Of a DNA stretch of 64,000 nt, positions 1-12,503 are shown one piece after another (positions within the stretch are counted from its first letter, which is position 1; each line of letters starts with the position of its first letter). The DNA comes from Grifola frondosa (taxonomy: Eukaryota > Basidiomycota > Agaricomycetes > Polyporales > Grifolaceae), in contig LUGG01000004.1 in NCBI GenBank assembly GCA_001683735.1, forward strand, positions 1,798,001-1,862,000, read 5' to 3'. Both the position numbers and the translations under genes were made by a program. The notes beneath the pieces are model-generated. The model searched no databases. It saw only the letters and a program-made list of their open reading frames with translations, and had not been told where the DNA came from.

Positions 1-216
1 CCGTTCGGACCCACGGGTGCGCGAGCGAGATCCTAGTAAAGCTGTGTTTCCCTCATCCTCATCGATGAATTCATCGTCTGAATCGTGATGATACGGGCCA
101 TGTCCGTAGTTGTTGTGGTTTGGAGTGACGGCGATTTCCTGGAGATTAGACATTTCAACAGTATCTGAACTCGAGTCAGAGTCAAGGCGGGTATCGGAGA
201 GCAAAGCAGAATCCAT
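1..216 (-). CDS. N-terminal part of an unrecognised acidic protein (partial)
   Basis: The reading frame starts at an ATG on the minus strand and stays open for 72 codons to the window edge. The residues visible are rich in Asp, Glu and Ser, with a His/Asn patch (NHNNYGHGPYHH), an acidic run (DDEFIDEDEG) and then a basic stretch (SRSRTRG). This looks like a disordered cytosolic N-terminal tail, as found on many fungal membrane proteins, but no domain is reached and I do not recognise the family. It faces ADA3 head to head across about 320 bp, so the two may share a promoter. That the start is real is inferred from the open frame and this divergent layout. Confidence 0.5.
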   Translation of the reverse strand, partial: MDSALLSDTRLDSDSSSDTVEMSNLQEIAVTPNHNNYGHGPYHHDSDDEFIDEDEGNTALLGSRSRTRGSER

Positions 217-533
217 GGTTAAGACCGCTACGAGACCGCCCTGCGGTTTGCACAGACGAGATTATAGCACACCACAGAGCGTATGTAGTGAGGCGACGAG
301 GGCCCGGTCAATAATCCGTGGGAATTTTACCCCAAACGATCAATAATGCAAGTAACGCCCGACCTCGGGCGCTAAATCACTTGCCATCCACTCGCGACCA
401 CCACTCGTCTCTTGTGTTCGCTCTGTGGCTTCCTCAAGCTCGCGTCGCGTACTGTCTGGCCACAGTTTGCTTGTGGTGCTATTTGTACGCTTGACTTACT
501 GGAGAAGAGACCAGTATCGCGCCTTGTGGAACC
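217..533. promoter_or_regulatory. Divergent intergenic region between the partial gene and ADA3
   Basis: This 317-bp gap separates two start codons that point away from each other, so it must hold both promoters and 5' leaders. I see no clear TATA box and no further coding signal. Confidence 0.4.
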
Positions 534-3124
534 ATGTCGTCGATTGTGTCTCATTACCTTTCTCCGCCCGCTATCCGCTCCGCTCTGTTCAAGAGCCCTC
601 CAGAAACTGTGCCACCAACGGAAGAACTTGAATTTTTGCATGCCGAACTTAAGACTCTCAGGCAGAGGACGCTGGAGAAGGCGAAGAAGGCCGGAGATGA
701 TATCATTACTATCGAAGAGTCCATGAGACGAATTAGAGAGAAAGAGAAGGGCAAGGCTAAAGCAGTAGAGAAAGTCAAGAAAGAACGTGCCTGTGCGTAC
801 TTGAATTTTGTTTTCGTTGAACGTGGCTTGATAATTTCTGTTGAATTGATTTGAAACCTCCGCCGACCTGGTACTCGTTCGCCTTGGGATGCCTCATTCT
901 TGGACATTCCAATCACCTCACGGTCATATCAAAATCAATGTTACCACACTGCTGCGGTTCTTGGATTTCACATTCTAATCCCGTAATCATCGGTGTTGAA
1001 CATCATCGTGTGGCTGCAACTGCTCCGGAATTCATCCATCGCCTATGGAATGTCTCTCAAACATCAAACAAACCCCACGTTCTCTACGGTACGCATGTTC
1101 TATATACATCACTTATGTTTGTTTTGTTGCATGGTCAATGCGCATGCTCGGCGCCACTCTCTTCCTATCGCGGTCCTGAAACCGGGTCAATCTGCTCCTC
1201 CTGCTCTCCTACATCTCTGCCTCTTGTGTACATGCTGGCCAAAAATACTGGGATCGTTCCCGATGTCTTCTACACTGTATCGACTTCAAACAGTCACTCC
1301 GCTCCCCAATATTGACGAAGCAAGACTATCCGCACAACCCCAACCTATTGTACAGCGGAGCCGCCTGCCTTCCATGCCTGCAACTGCACCTGCAAGCGTG
1401 GTGGCATCTGCTACTGCTACACCTCCCCTGGATTCTCGGAAATCGTGAGTGTGGGTCGAGTATATTTCCTGCGCCATACTTACCTTTTGGCCAGTATGCC
1501 CGAAGAACTTAAGAAGAAGAAGAAGAAACGCAAACGAGATGATTTTAGTGATACCGAAGCAGGTGCGCCTGTATGTGATGTTCACCGTACATCTTTACCA
1601 ATGTCTCTCTAGAGCCGGCGAAGGTCCGGAAAGCTTCCCCCCTGCCAGCCCACACTCATTCACACCCACCTGCTCCCAAAGCGTCCAAATTCCCATCTAC
1701 ATCCAACGTCTTTAACAAGGTGAATGTCCTCCCACCCGCCACATATTTTTGATCCCGAACCTAGATACTCACCAGGGCGCCTCTGGACCCGACTTTGCAC
1801 TACCGCCGATCACCTCTCTTCTCCCTCCACGACCACCCGTACCGTCTCCTCCAATACCCGGGCCAAGCAAACCCACCGAAGTGATGGATGACTTTAGCAA
1901 GTCGAAGCAGCCTTCGCAGGTGCTGGTGAGCACATTCTATACGAGCATTGAGCCATGGATACGTCCGATCAAGGAGGAGGACGTCGGGTTTCTGGAGTAC
2001 ACCGGCGACGAGGTCGAACCGCTTGTGATGCCGAAACTTGGGCGTCACTATTCCCATGTATGGGATGAGGAGGACACCGCGTTGTACGGTGGGCCGCTTC
2101 CTGGTACCGCTGCGATGCGCGCGAGTAGTAGCCACCATCCTGACCCATCTGCGCCACTGCCCAAATGGGAGCCGTCAACACTGATGGAGACGGACCTGTT
2201 AACGGAAGAGAGAGGGCACGGGCCGCTGACAGAGCGGTTGGTGAGTGCACTCATTCCGATGCACGACGCAACGGAGTGGAAGGGTGTGAAGGCTGCAGAA
2301 GAAGCTATGGAGGGCCGGCCAGGAACGAACGGCGCTGCTGCCGCTGCCGCCCGCGACAAACTTAACGTTGCAGATCTGGAGGACCGTATTAAGAATGTGA
2401 TGCGATTTCACGGTTTATTAAACGAAATCGTGAGTTCGCCCTCAGTTCGTGTCTCTTGAGCCGCTAATTCTAATTTGATGATGTGAAACTGCAGCCCGAT
2501 TTTTCTGAAGCGGTCGACGACCCAATTGCCACCGCTCTGCGACATGCGCAGCGCGAGCTCCGCACTGTGCTCGCAACCAACAACGCGCGCAAGGCGCGTC
2601 TTACTTCTATCGCACGGGATCGGCTCGGCTACCAAGAGTACGTTGAGAACCGGGACGTGCTCGACAAGAACATTACGACCATGTACACTAAGCTCCAGAA
2701 GAAGGATGGGCCGAAAGTGAGCAAGAAGAAGAAGCAGAAGGGTACTGAGGTTGCTGGCGTAACCAACGGTGCGGCTACTGGGATAGGCGGACTGCCGCCG
2801 TGCCCCGCTGCGCTTGGATTGAGCCCTGACGAGGAGAACCGGTTGCATGTGCCGGAGCAGCTCCAGCAGCTCGCTCAATATCGGCGACAATGGGTGGACA
2901 TGATCGGTGGTGTATTTGCGGAGAAAGAGGAGGAGAACCCTGGGCGGATATTGGGCTTCCCGAAGGAGAGCATTTATAAGGGGATCGAGGACGAAGTGAG
3001 GCAGCAACTGGAGCGGACATCAGCGATGGCACCGGTTCCTGGTTCGAGCTCTGCATCTGCGGACTCACGGACTAGCAAGGGGAAGGCGAGAGCCCGCGCA
3101 GATGTTCCTATGGAGCTGGGCTGA
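534..3124 (+). CDS. NGG1: SAGA/ADA complex adaptor subunit Ada3 (Ngg1)
   Basis: Ada3 is a structural subunit of the histone acetyltransferase module of SAGA, tying Gcn5 and Ada2 to the complex in the nucleus. My exon model is 534-792, 1294-1444, 1495-1562, 1613-1719, 1776-2429 and 2495-3124. It sums to 1869 nt and gives 622 residues with no frameshift. The N-terminus carries a charged helix, followed by a lysine-rich stretch (EELKKKKKKRKRDD) that looks like a nuclear localisation signal. The C-terminal third has the Ada3 signature: RELRTVLATNNARKARL, then a GYQEYVENRDVLDKNI segment and ILGFPKESIYKGIEDEV. Intron 1 is ten times longer than its neighbours and free of AG (see findings). Family assignment is firm; the two smallest internal exons rest on splice-site and frame logic only. 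Confidence 0.88.
793..1293 (+). other. AG-free 501-nt first intron of ADA3
   Basis: The donor is GTGCGT and the acceptor ACTTCAAACAG. Joining exon 1 to the exon at 1294 keeps frame and leads into the rest of Ada3. No AG dinucleotide occurs between 784 and 1291, so the acceptor AG is the first one after the donor. A CTAAT close to a branch-point consensus lies near 975. Other introns of this gene are 50-65 nt. Confidence 0.7.
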
Positions 3125-3348
3125 CCAGAGGAAGTATGTATTGGAGTGGTTCCATTGCGCTTCTCGACTTATTGGTATTATTGCTGTTCACCCGGAGTCC
3201 TCATTACTATAATTTCGCTCTCACTGTTTTCGGCTTGTGCACATCATGCAATTCATTGTCGCTGTCTGGACTGACAACTGGAAAGCATGATCATTCTATA
3301 AGACGTAAACGGTTGATATCTGGGATATGCATCAAGTGCAATTGCTAC

Positions 3349-4278
3349 CTATGCGGCCATCTTGGCCTTTTTGGACTTTTTGGGAACGTCTCCACCGCCC
3401 TTCCGTTTCTTCCCAGAAGTGTCTCCTCTCTCCTGAGCCGCAGTATGCGACTGATGTGAAGGCTTCTTTACTAGTAGTGCCGCATCCACTTCTATCTCTG
3501 ATAGATCCTCTACTGGCGCGAGGGAGCCCAATGGCATAAAGCGATGTTTGAGAACCTCTTTAGGATAGCAAAACCGAGCAGGATTGTGAGAGGTAAGAGG
3601 TGACGACTGAGAGGATGAATCAGATGAGTGGGCAGGAGTGGGCAGTGTTGGCCGCGCTGATATTACTAGATGACGAGCCACAGGTTTCGGAGCTATATCC
3701 TGATCATTGGGTCGTGTTGGATGCAGATTGCACGACAACGTACCTTGATATAGCTTTCCGCCCTTCTTCTGCCTGGGCAGAAGACAAGAGAGTCCTCGCA
3801 ATTCCTCCCCGCCAACCGATTCGTCCTCATCATGGTCCCCTAAAGACCACACATCGTAGGAAGTATGTTTCCTGTCAATTGACCCTATTCGCGAGGTCTT
3901 GGATGTGGAAGGTGCATCCAGTTTTAGGTCCTCTAAATGTTTAGGCTTGACCTGTGACATACGAGTGTTTGACGGAGGTCAAGTTGATAGTAACGTTCGA
4001 ACAACTCACCCCTTCTGGTACTCGTATGACCCACAACTCGAGATTATCATCATTCTCCACTGCGTCCCAATCAAAGTCTCCTGAGTCTACATGGTGTTCC
4101 ATAGGAATGGTCCCTTCCGGTGGCTTATAGGACCAGTCAGGATTGTCCCCTCGTTCTTTCCGTGGGAGGTGACAACAGGCTGCGCATTTTTGTTCGCCTT
4201 CTTGGACACCTTGGATTTTTTCTTTGATTTTTTCAAGACAATCTCTGGCTCTGGAGAGGAGGATTCTGAGGAGCTCAT
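3349..4278 (-). CDS. RPA34: RNA polymerase I subunit RPA34 (A34.5-like)
   Basis: This subunit pairs with A49 to form the TFIIF-like module of RNA polymerase I, acting in rRNA transcription in the nucleolus. The N-terminus is an acidic/lysine stretch (VLKKSKKKSKVSKKANK). The core reads DSGDFDWDAVENDDNLELW, then IRVPEG, then after an intron VKPKHLEDLKL and GSIDRKHTSYDVWSLGD, which is the typical A34 domain. The tail is basic (GKKRKGGGDVPKKSKKAKM), as in the family. Exons are 4278-4010 and 3951-3349. One G is missing in a C/G run near 4147-4150; restoring it gives 290 residues. It ends tail to tail with ADA3. Confidence 0.82.
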
Positions 4279-5693
4279 AGTATCGAAGCAGCGCAACGAA
4301 TTGTTTCCACGACCACCTGCACAAAGTAATATAAAAGGAAGCGGTTGTTTGGCAAGAGCTTTAGAAACAAACAAACACCACGCCGCGTGATTACCTCGGT
4401 CACGTCACAGTCTATAGTACTAAGACGCCCTGAAATTCTTCTAGTAAGCGGTAATTGCTACGAGCAAAATGTTGCTTGCGGCTTGTTTCTCGATGAATAA
4501 CGTCTATATTTGAGGCATCCTGACAGCAGGCTGAAATGTAGGTTATGACGAATATCGCGAGTTTCAACTTTGTCTGAGATTCCGAGGCCTAATCAATTCT
4601 TGATGATGGCAGCTTATATCACACATTTTTTTTGATGAAGGAGGATAAAGCGTGAGTTTTGCGTAAACTGCATGGCGGAGAAACTAACATTCATAGATCG
4701 GACTTGCTTCGAAAATCATTCTTGACGGTATGTCGAATTCGTAAACAATACCTACGTCAGTCTCAAATATTCGTTGGCCCAGGAATAGATATCACCTGCT
4801 CCCTGTGTATTATTGCAACCTCTGCAGAATTTCAATCGGCGGGTTTCACAAGGTCAATACATCAAGGTTCTCATACTGAATTATCACGGATATAGCATTG
4901 TCGATATCTCGCAGTTCCAGTGTCCCTCCACCTTTTGGTATTCGCATGACTTCCCATGAGGTATATCGATATCTCCTTTGTCATGCTCATTAATTCGTCC
5001 GCAACTATTTATATGATATCTACTTAGTCGCACGACCCTGACTCGTGAATATCAGTATCTTGATTCTGGATCGATCTTGTCGACACTGTGGGATCGCCTG
5101 CTGCAGAGAACATCCGCAGAGAACCATCAATATCAATCTGCCCGTCTTATTGAAAAAGAGGAGCAGACTCCCATCGACCTTCCAGATACCATGATGAATC
5201 TCTTGAAAGTGGATGCGCACGCGACTCCATTCACCGGCACATCATATTTTAAATGTTGCGTTGTATTTCACGAACTAGATATCAAGACACGCCACTGATG
5301 CAATACACATGCAAGTGGCTCGCTCATTCTGCCTGGATGTTGAGAGATCGAACCTGATTTACATATACACAACTGCCGACTGCTAAGCAGTGCACAGCTT
5401 GTTCAAGACATACCAGGTTGTCAAGGCGCTGATCGAGCATTCTCTGAGACAAAAGCGATCATTCGATTGATCGGGTCAGAGAGTGTGGAACTTTGAGACA
5501 TGCAAGTTCGGGTGAGCAGTCTTGTTCATCGTTGACTTTCTGTTGGTGTGGCTCATGATGGCAGAGAGTAGCAAAGCATCACCCCTCAAGACCTCAAGAG
5601 TGTTACAAGTACATTGCGATCGTGAGCGCTCATTAAGTGGAGTCGTGACATCGTCTGTATATACATCTGCATCGTGTCCATTGCCTACATTGT
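4279..5693. other. Intergenic stretch, no gene seen
   Basis: About 1.4 kb, rather AT-rich, between the RPA34 start and the last exon of the P-type ATPase. Only short frames without recognisable protein features occur on either strand. It should hold the RPA34 promoter and the ATPase 3' UTR. Confidence 0.4.
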
Positions 5694-8600
5694 TCACTTC
5701 GCAGAGTGTCTGGAACGCATGCTCATCGTTCTCATTGTAGGGACTAGCGAAGGGTCATAAAGATTCAGTAATCCAGTCACCAGTGGACTTATAGTTGCAC
5801 TTACACATCATCAGCCCCTTGATATCCTTCACCCGCGATTGCTCGATTCCTTTCCTGAGCAACAATACACGGATACTGGCCCATGCCAGGAGAAGCACAC
5901 CAAAGGCGACAGGAATCAGCCAGTACAACGGCGATAGCCGGAAGGAGCCTCCAAAGACGACGTGCAGCGGAGGCGTGTACACGATGAACATGCCGAGGCA
6001 CGCGCCCGCGACGATACCAGCGAAATTGTAGACATTCGCAACGATTGACTTTCCGAAGGGGAATCGGAACTTCGCCTTTACGGCAAAGACCTGGCAGGAG
6101 AAAAACATCGGGTTAGTTGTGCGATCTGGGCTATGGCCTTTGAGTAACATACGTTGAAGCATTGCATGATGAAAATTGACAAATATACTAGTCATAAACC
6201 ACATGAATAAGAACCATGATTAAAGAGGAAAAAATGATGTTTACCGATGCCCTGAGCTTGGCCGAAAGCATCGACTTGCTTTGACGCAGGAATGACTTCT
6301 CCACGGCTATTGATGAAATCGGGGCTTGAGCTCGTGAAATAGTCTAAAGCAATACGATTCATCACTCGCGCATCGCCATAGCATTCAATTCACTTACTGA
6401 TAGATTGTGCTGAGGCAGCCTGCGCTCTCCGAAGGTCGCTAGGAGTAAACCCGTTCTTGAAGAACACGACGAAGTACGCTACGAGGCTATTCCAGCCATG
6501 GCGCATCAATTCCCGTTCATTGCAGATCATGAGGATGGGGGACATACGCTCCGATCATCTCAATGACACCTGCTTCCAGGTATGCGTAGCTGAGCAGTTT
6601 GGCATCCACCAGCGTTTCGTCCTCTGACCGCTCGAGGACATCCTCCCAGAACTGCCGGGTAAAGGGTGCACTCAGCCAGGTCTTCCATCGCGAAATCCTG
6701 CCAGGTTTGACCACTTCCAGTGTCTCGGTATCACGGCGCAATGTCTTCGTTCTACGGAGAGCACGCCTCTTCAAAGACATGATGGAGCGATCGTTGACTA
6801 CTCTCGGTGTGAGATAGACGTAACTTGTGCTTCGAAGATATAGAACACTCACCGGGTTTTCCGCGGAGCCATACGCATCAAGCCATCTTTAGTTTCTGGT
6901 TTATCCCAAGCGAAAGACAGCTAATGATAATGGATCAGCAGGGGTGTGTGAAGATGAGAACACAAACACTCACAGCAACAAACAACTCGAATCCAAGATC
7001 TGAAGCAACTGTGGTTGGTATCATGGTATCATTCAGGACAGCCAGGCTTACCGATAACCAAGATGAGGATGGCAGAAAGGGGAAGAGGAATGGGTACAAC
7101 AACATCTATTAAAAAATGAGCATGTGATTTGCACGCATGTAGATTATTCGACTCACAAAGCAGCTGGGTATCACCTCCGGAGTACTATGCGAGATGGTAT
7201 ATCTGGGGACGAAGATGAGTAATGGCATTTACTGGCATCAGTAGTCCCGCTGCGTGCACTCACTGAATAGAGCGCTTCAGGTTGACGAAGATCTGGCGGC
7301 CCTCTGCTACGCCCTCTGAATGAAGCCACACGGTGAGCACCAATCTTGAGCCTTGGTCACAATGAAAGGTACTCACTGACGGTGGATGCAAAATTGTCGT
7401 CTAGATCGGGCGTCAGACACGTACACCCAGCACAAGAATGGTTGCCTCTTACCCAAAAGAATCATATTTGCCGCTTCCTTGGAGACATCTGATCCTGAGA
7501 TATTCATAGCAATACCAAGGTCCGCCTGGGAGACATGTCAGAAGACCGAACACAAACGAAAGTCCACAGCATACCTTCTTGAGAGCGGGAGAGTCGTTGA
7601 CACCATCACCGGTACTGGGATAGAGTTCAGAGGGCATTCTTCGAACCAAGCTATGAGACTTACACTCCGACGATATGGCCGAGAGCTTGGGCGTGTTTAA
7701 CTATCGTGTATGATTAGCCAGAAGCTGATGACGTATGTTAAGCCTTGCGCTCACAATCTCAAGTTTATGTTGAGGAGATGTCCGTGCGAACACGATCTCG
7801 TTCTTCGCGAAGACTACCTCAGAGTAAGCGACCGTCCATGACATTGACAACAATAAACGCACTCTGATCCCATTGCCACCCTGGAGACTGTCGATGTCAT
7901 CTCCATGAACCACGACCGGCGTCGATTCATCCTCATATATCTCTTCAATCGGACGCCAGTCTTCGCGCTGAGTGTCTCCTTCGTGTCGCCGAGGATCAAG
8001 TTGATCTTGCGCGCGATGGCTTCTGCGGTCTTCGGATGATCACCTTGAAATGGCAGGATCAGCCATTCGGACGGCCTGCGAAGACAGCTACACAAGGCAT
8101 ACCGGTTACCATCATGACCTTGATTCCTGCAAGGCGGAGAGTGCGATGGCCTCTCGTACGCCGTGCTTTGGGGGATCTTCGAGGGAGATCAGCCCGCAGA
8201 AGCAATACTCTGTGCTCGGATAGTTCCCGTCGTTCTTCGAGAAGACATGTTCGATACGTACTTGTCCGACTGCAAAAGCTTCTGCGCACAGGCGATCACA
8301 CGATGGCCTCTAGACGCCATGTACTAGAAAAATGTCAGTCCAAGGACGGCTCTGCGCGCGATGTACGCACGTTGTAGGCGTCGTCATACGCCTCCTTGAA
8401 GCTGTCCGTGATCGGCTCCATCTGCCCATCCTTGAGGTAGGTCGTGCACTTCGCGAGCAACGCGCTCTGGCGCGCCCTTGATGTACGAGGTGAGCGCGCC
8501 GTCGGCATGCGGCTTGTCGAGCTGTCCAACGAGTCAGCACGCGGGCTAATCGCTGGAAGAGCGCACACGCACGATCACGAGCGCCCACTTGTTCTGCGAG

Positions 8601-10843
8601 TTGAACGGGATCTCGAACACCTTGGGGTGCTGCTTCTGGTATGCGTCGTAGTTCGCGATTTGGCGGCCGGCGAAGCGCGTGAGCCCAGTCTCGGTGGCGT
8701 CGCCGAGGATCGTGCGCTTGTCCGAAGGGGATGTCCGTCTTGTCGAACTTGACATGCGAGTTGAGCGCGGCGATGTCCACCATCTCCTGCATGCCCGGAG
8801 CATCGATCGAGAACGACTCCGTGGTCTCGGAGTCGTTGTTGGACTGCAAAAAACCAGAAGTCAGTCACCCATCCTCACAGGTTTGGCAGCGGAGAAGCTT
8901 ACCTGGAATGCTGAGAACATGCGCTCTCCACTCCACAAATTGGTGACCTACTACGTGTCAGATATTTCCTTCCCACTGGCAGGCGCGCAAACGTACCGTC
9001 ATCTGATTCCTCGTCAAAGTACCGGTTTTATCCGTGGCCAAAAGAGTGAGCTAGAAACTTCGTAATACAACATAGTTGCCCAATACAGAACAGCATATTC
9101 ACCGAACCTATCCGCATGTAAGAAGCAGTTCATAGTATGAGGAATTAGTGCTCACCAAGAGTCTCGACACCTTGCAGATCTTTGACGAGCACATTCTGCG
9201 CAGCCATCCTCTTCGCAGCGATCGACAACCTACATTGCACATCAATACGTCATACTCAGGATGAGATAATATCTGCACGCACAAAAGCGTAACCACAGAT
9301 GGCAAGCCCTCTGGCACGAACGCAACCAGGATCGACACAGCGAAGGTAACGGTCTGTTCTCCCTTGCCTTGTATGCCGTTGTGATTCCGACCACGAAGAA
9401 AACGACTGCGAAGACGATTGCAATGCCAGATACCATCATCACGAAACGACCGCTGTATGCGCTGGATCAGCCATTTTATAAGGCATTTAGGATAAGAGAA
9501 CTTGCATCTCTGTAGCGAGAGGGCTCTGTTTGCCCGTCTCACCGCCTGTCAGAGCAGCGATTTGCCCTACCACAAATATGAGACCGTGGTACCGACAAAG
9601 GAGGGAGCCACTCACCAATCATCGTGTGTCGCCAGTCCGAACGACGACTAGCATGACATTACTATGAGCTGACGACTAACGGAGAACTGGTGCAAGGATC
9701 ACGCACCTCCCCATCCTTCGCCATTGACAATCAAGGTGGAGTTGAATAGCTACACCCGCATGAGCGATCGCCCGCTAGGAAACAGTACGACTCACCAGAT
9801 TGTCTGCTTCCACCGGTCGGGCGTCCGTGCCTGTAGGGCGCGCCAACCGTTCCTGTGGCTCAGACTCTCCCGTCAAACTGCTGTTGTCGACCTTGAGATC
9901 GCTTGCGGCAAAGAGCACGAGATCGGCGGGCGTCTTGTCACCAGAGCGCTTTGGGTCAAAGAGGCGTTAAGCGGCTGCATGCTGATAAGGCGGGCGGCGG
10001 ACTTACGACGAGGACAATATCTCCCTTCACCAGATCCGCAGCAGGCACGGTCGCGATCGTCGCGTCGCGCACGACACGGCACGAGGGCGGGATCATAGCC
10101 AAGAAAGACGCGAGGATGGCTTCAGACTTTTGGAGTTGGTAAAACTCGATAAAGGCATTGAGAAATGCTACTGCGATCAGGATACCGCCGAGGTATGTAT
10201 TTGGGAAATTGTCCTATGTGAGCATCAGTATTGGTGCACCAACAGCGAAATCCAGGAAGGGGTGGCGTACCTTGAAGCTTACGCCTAACAGAATGTACTC
10301 AAGTACGCCAGCAATCATGAGCAGGATGTTGAACATTGTCATAAGACAATCATAGTACTGGAGGTATACTTAGAGACCGATTGAAGAAAAAATAGAACAA
10401 AATGGATACCTTTCTCAGTGCAGACTTCTTCTTCGGAGGGGTGAGCACATTCCGTCCGTCACGAGCGAGTCTCCTCTTCGCTTCGTCGGAAGATAGACCA
10501 TGCGACTGGGACGGATCCTTTGTGTCGATGGCGGTATCGAGTTCGTTGCCCAGTTCTTCGAAAGACAGATGGTGTTCGTGAACATCGACGTGGTCCAGCT
10601 TCGATGCGTCCGCGCCCTTGCGCTGAACATTGTCGAGATGCTCGTAGCCGGCGGCAGCGAGCTCCTTGTCTTCCTTGGTCATCTCGCGCTTCATCTCCAC
10701 GCCCTTGGCCGGAGGAACATGTGGGAGCCTTCTCCACGATGTCGCCATCGTCGTCTGGAAAAGCAACTGCTCGTGTGCCGAGAGTCTCTTCGTCTGCTGA
10801 GGTTGGGGGCTGTCGGTGACCTTCTATCGAAATTGCCGCTGTC
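5694..10843 (-). CDS. P-type IIC cation ATPase (Na+/K+-ATPase alpha-like)
   Basis: A large membrane pump cut by many short introns. In order it shows a hydrophilic N-terminus (MTKEDKELAAAGYEHLDNV), the first membrane pair (NILLMIAGVLEYILLGV), the actuator motif LTGESEPQ, the pore helix FVPEGLP, the phosphorylation site DKTGTLT (catalytic Asp codon at 9030-9032), the nucleotide-domain motif KGAPERV, the hinge TGDGVNDSPALKKADLG, and C-terminal membrane segments (NVYNFAGIVAGACLGMFIVY). The hinge followed by SGSDVSKEAANMILLDDNFA is typical of Na+/K+- and H+/K+-type pumps, not of Ca2+ or ENA pumps. It probably moves Na+ and/or K+ at the plasma membrane. No beta subunit is visible nearby. At least three one-base shifts at short runs (for example near 8727-8730) break the frame. 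The last exon and the start (10843) are my best guesses. Confidence 0.8.
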
Positions 10844-12503
10844 CATAGTGGAGATAGGAAGGGCAACAACAGGGTGGGAAGAGTGCAGTGCTGGCTGAGC
10901 GACGACGTGTCGCGGAGAAGATTTATGTAAAGAATGAGGGTGATCGTCAAAAGGAGGGTTATGAAATGAGGGAAGATATGGCGTAAAAAACATCATGAAT
11001 ATTGATGGAAGCGAGTGGCTTATCGGAACTCCCAGGTATTAGCGGGCACATGGGCCTTGCGATTGGGTCAGGGAAAGCGTCTCGAAGCTGTTCGAAAGCA
11101 TACAGCGAACAGCTAAAAGCCCTCAGTAGATTAAGTCGATTTAGGTCCTATAAAATCCCGCCACTTTGAGCAAAAGCGGAAGTGCACGTGGTCGAGCAGA
11201 GCGTTAATCTGTATCGCTCGCCAAAGCCCCAACGGCGGCGGCTCAGCAGCCTGCACTTCTGTCTCTAGAAGAGTCCTATACCGGCCTCGAGGCGTTCCCT
11301 AGACAAATTTAGAGCAAGCGCGGAAAGTCGTGATAACTTTCTGAAGCTGGGCTCCGAGGACACCGCGACGCTGCCGGTATAGACGCATCTGCGAGCATGA
11401 ACACATACGATGTGGGATTTCGAACAGACAATGCACCATGCTTGGGGGTGATAGCAGCATGCTTGAGGATGATAGCAGAGGCCGTGAATAAGGGAGACAG
11501 CCGCTGTTGGAGCGATATGCCCTGCTCCGCCCGGGTTGTTCTGGGCAAGTGTCACCTGCGGGGCAGAGGAGACATGAGGGCCTCACAAGGTCAGTGTGTG
11601 TGTTTCCAACGAGAACGAGGGGAGAGACAGGCCCGGGTATCTTGAAGGATGGACTCTATCTGCAGTCCCATTCACATCAAGGTCAAAGGTTCGTGCTGCG
11701 CAGACGTGCATCGTTGTCTCCGGAAATGAACCGTCGTCCGTCGCTGTGGGACGCGTTATCCATCGTTGGACCAGATCGGAGTATCCGAAGATGGGAAGAC
11801 TGTCGTCCGTCCGTTCGCCACAAGCCTCGCATCTGGGCTATCCTGTTGCCATCTGGTATATTTTGAGTTAGTTCGGGCCTTGCCACCCCTCCACGTCGAT
11901 CAATCAATTTCGATCCATCACTTGCCTTCGTACTTAGATATAAGGAGCTAGGTGCTAGTAGGTCATTGTTATGCGGCACCCGACATCGAAGAGCAATCAG
12001 TGTAGGTTGAGGACACGAAAGAAAAACCTCAAAGCCGAATATATAGGCAAGTCGGCCGACTTGAACCTGAGCCAAACCTCATCGGCCGCCTTAAGCAAGA
12101 GCACTTTCAGGAGTGGTTCAACATGTGCACGGAGATTCGTGTCGATTTGTGGTCGATCAAAGCTGCCGGAATGAAGGGGGATTGCCAGCAGCACCAACCA
12201 TATTTGTTGGTGAAGATCAAGACGTCTTGGTCAGAAAAGCCGAAGGCACGCATATACCAGAGCTTTCGCCGAGCACTGACTCGGAGACCATTACGTCAAA
12301 ATGCCCACATCGCAGCTGCGCACGCAATGTATGTACTTCTATCTTTCTTCCACGTTACATATCGTCTATAGCTATCATTGTGCGAGGTAATGTACAGTGT
12401 AAATGTGATGTCTATATGCGAATGAATATCGGAGAGGAGATCGGCGTCGCGCACGTCTTCTAACAACTGCCACGGCAGCACCCGACGCACTAGTTTTATT
12501 GCG
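10844..12503. other. Intergenic stretch, no convincing gene
   Basis: About 1.65 kb between the ATPase start and the ADH 3' end. Several short frames exist on both strands, but none has recognisable motifs or a consistent exon chain. A short two-copy tandem repeat lies at 11438-11479. The ATPase promoter must be at the left edge. Confidence 0.4.
11438..11479. repeat. Two-copy 21-bp tandem repeat
   Basis: ATGCTTGGGGGTGATAGCAG is followed directly by ATGCTTGAGGATGATAGCAG, each unit being 21 bp with its last base. The two copies differ at three positions. No function is evident. Confidence 0.6.

Noticed and set aside
851..1448. Two overlapping plus-strand frames of about 150 codons
   Set aside because: They fall mostly within ADA3 intron 1. 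Only the part after 1294, in the Ada3 frame, is coding.
3730..3775. An extra intron in the last exon of RPA34 (GTACGT ... GATCAG)
   Set aside because: Splicing it would break the frame. Reading straight through keeps the frame and gives an acceptable 290-residue protein after one correction.
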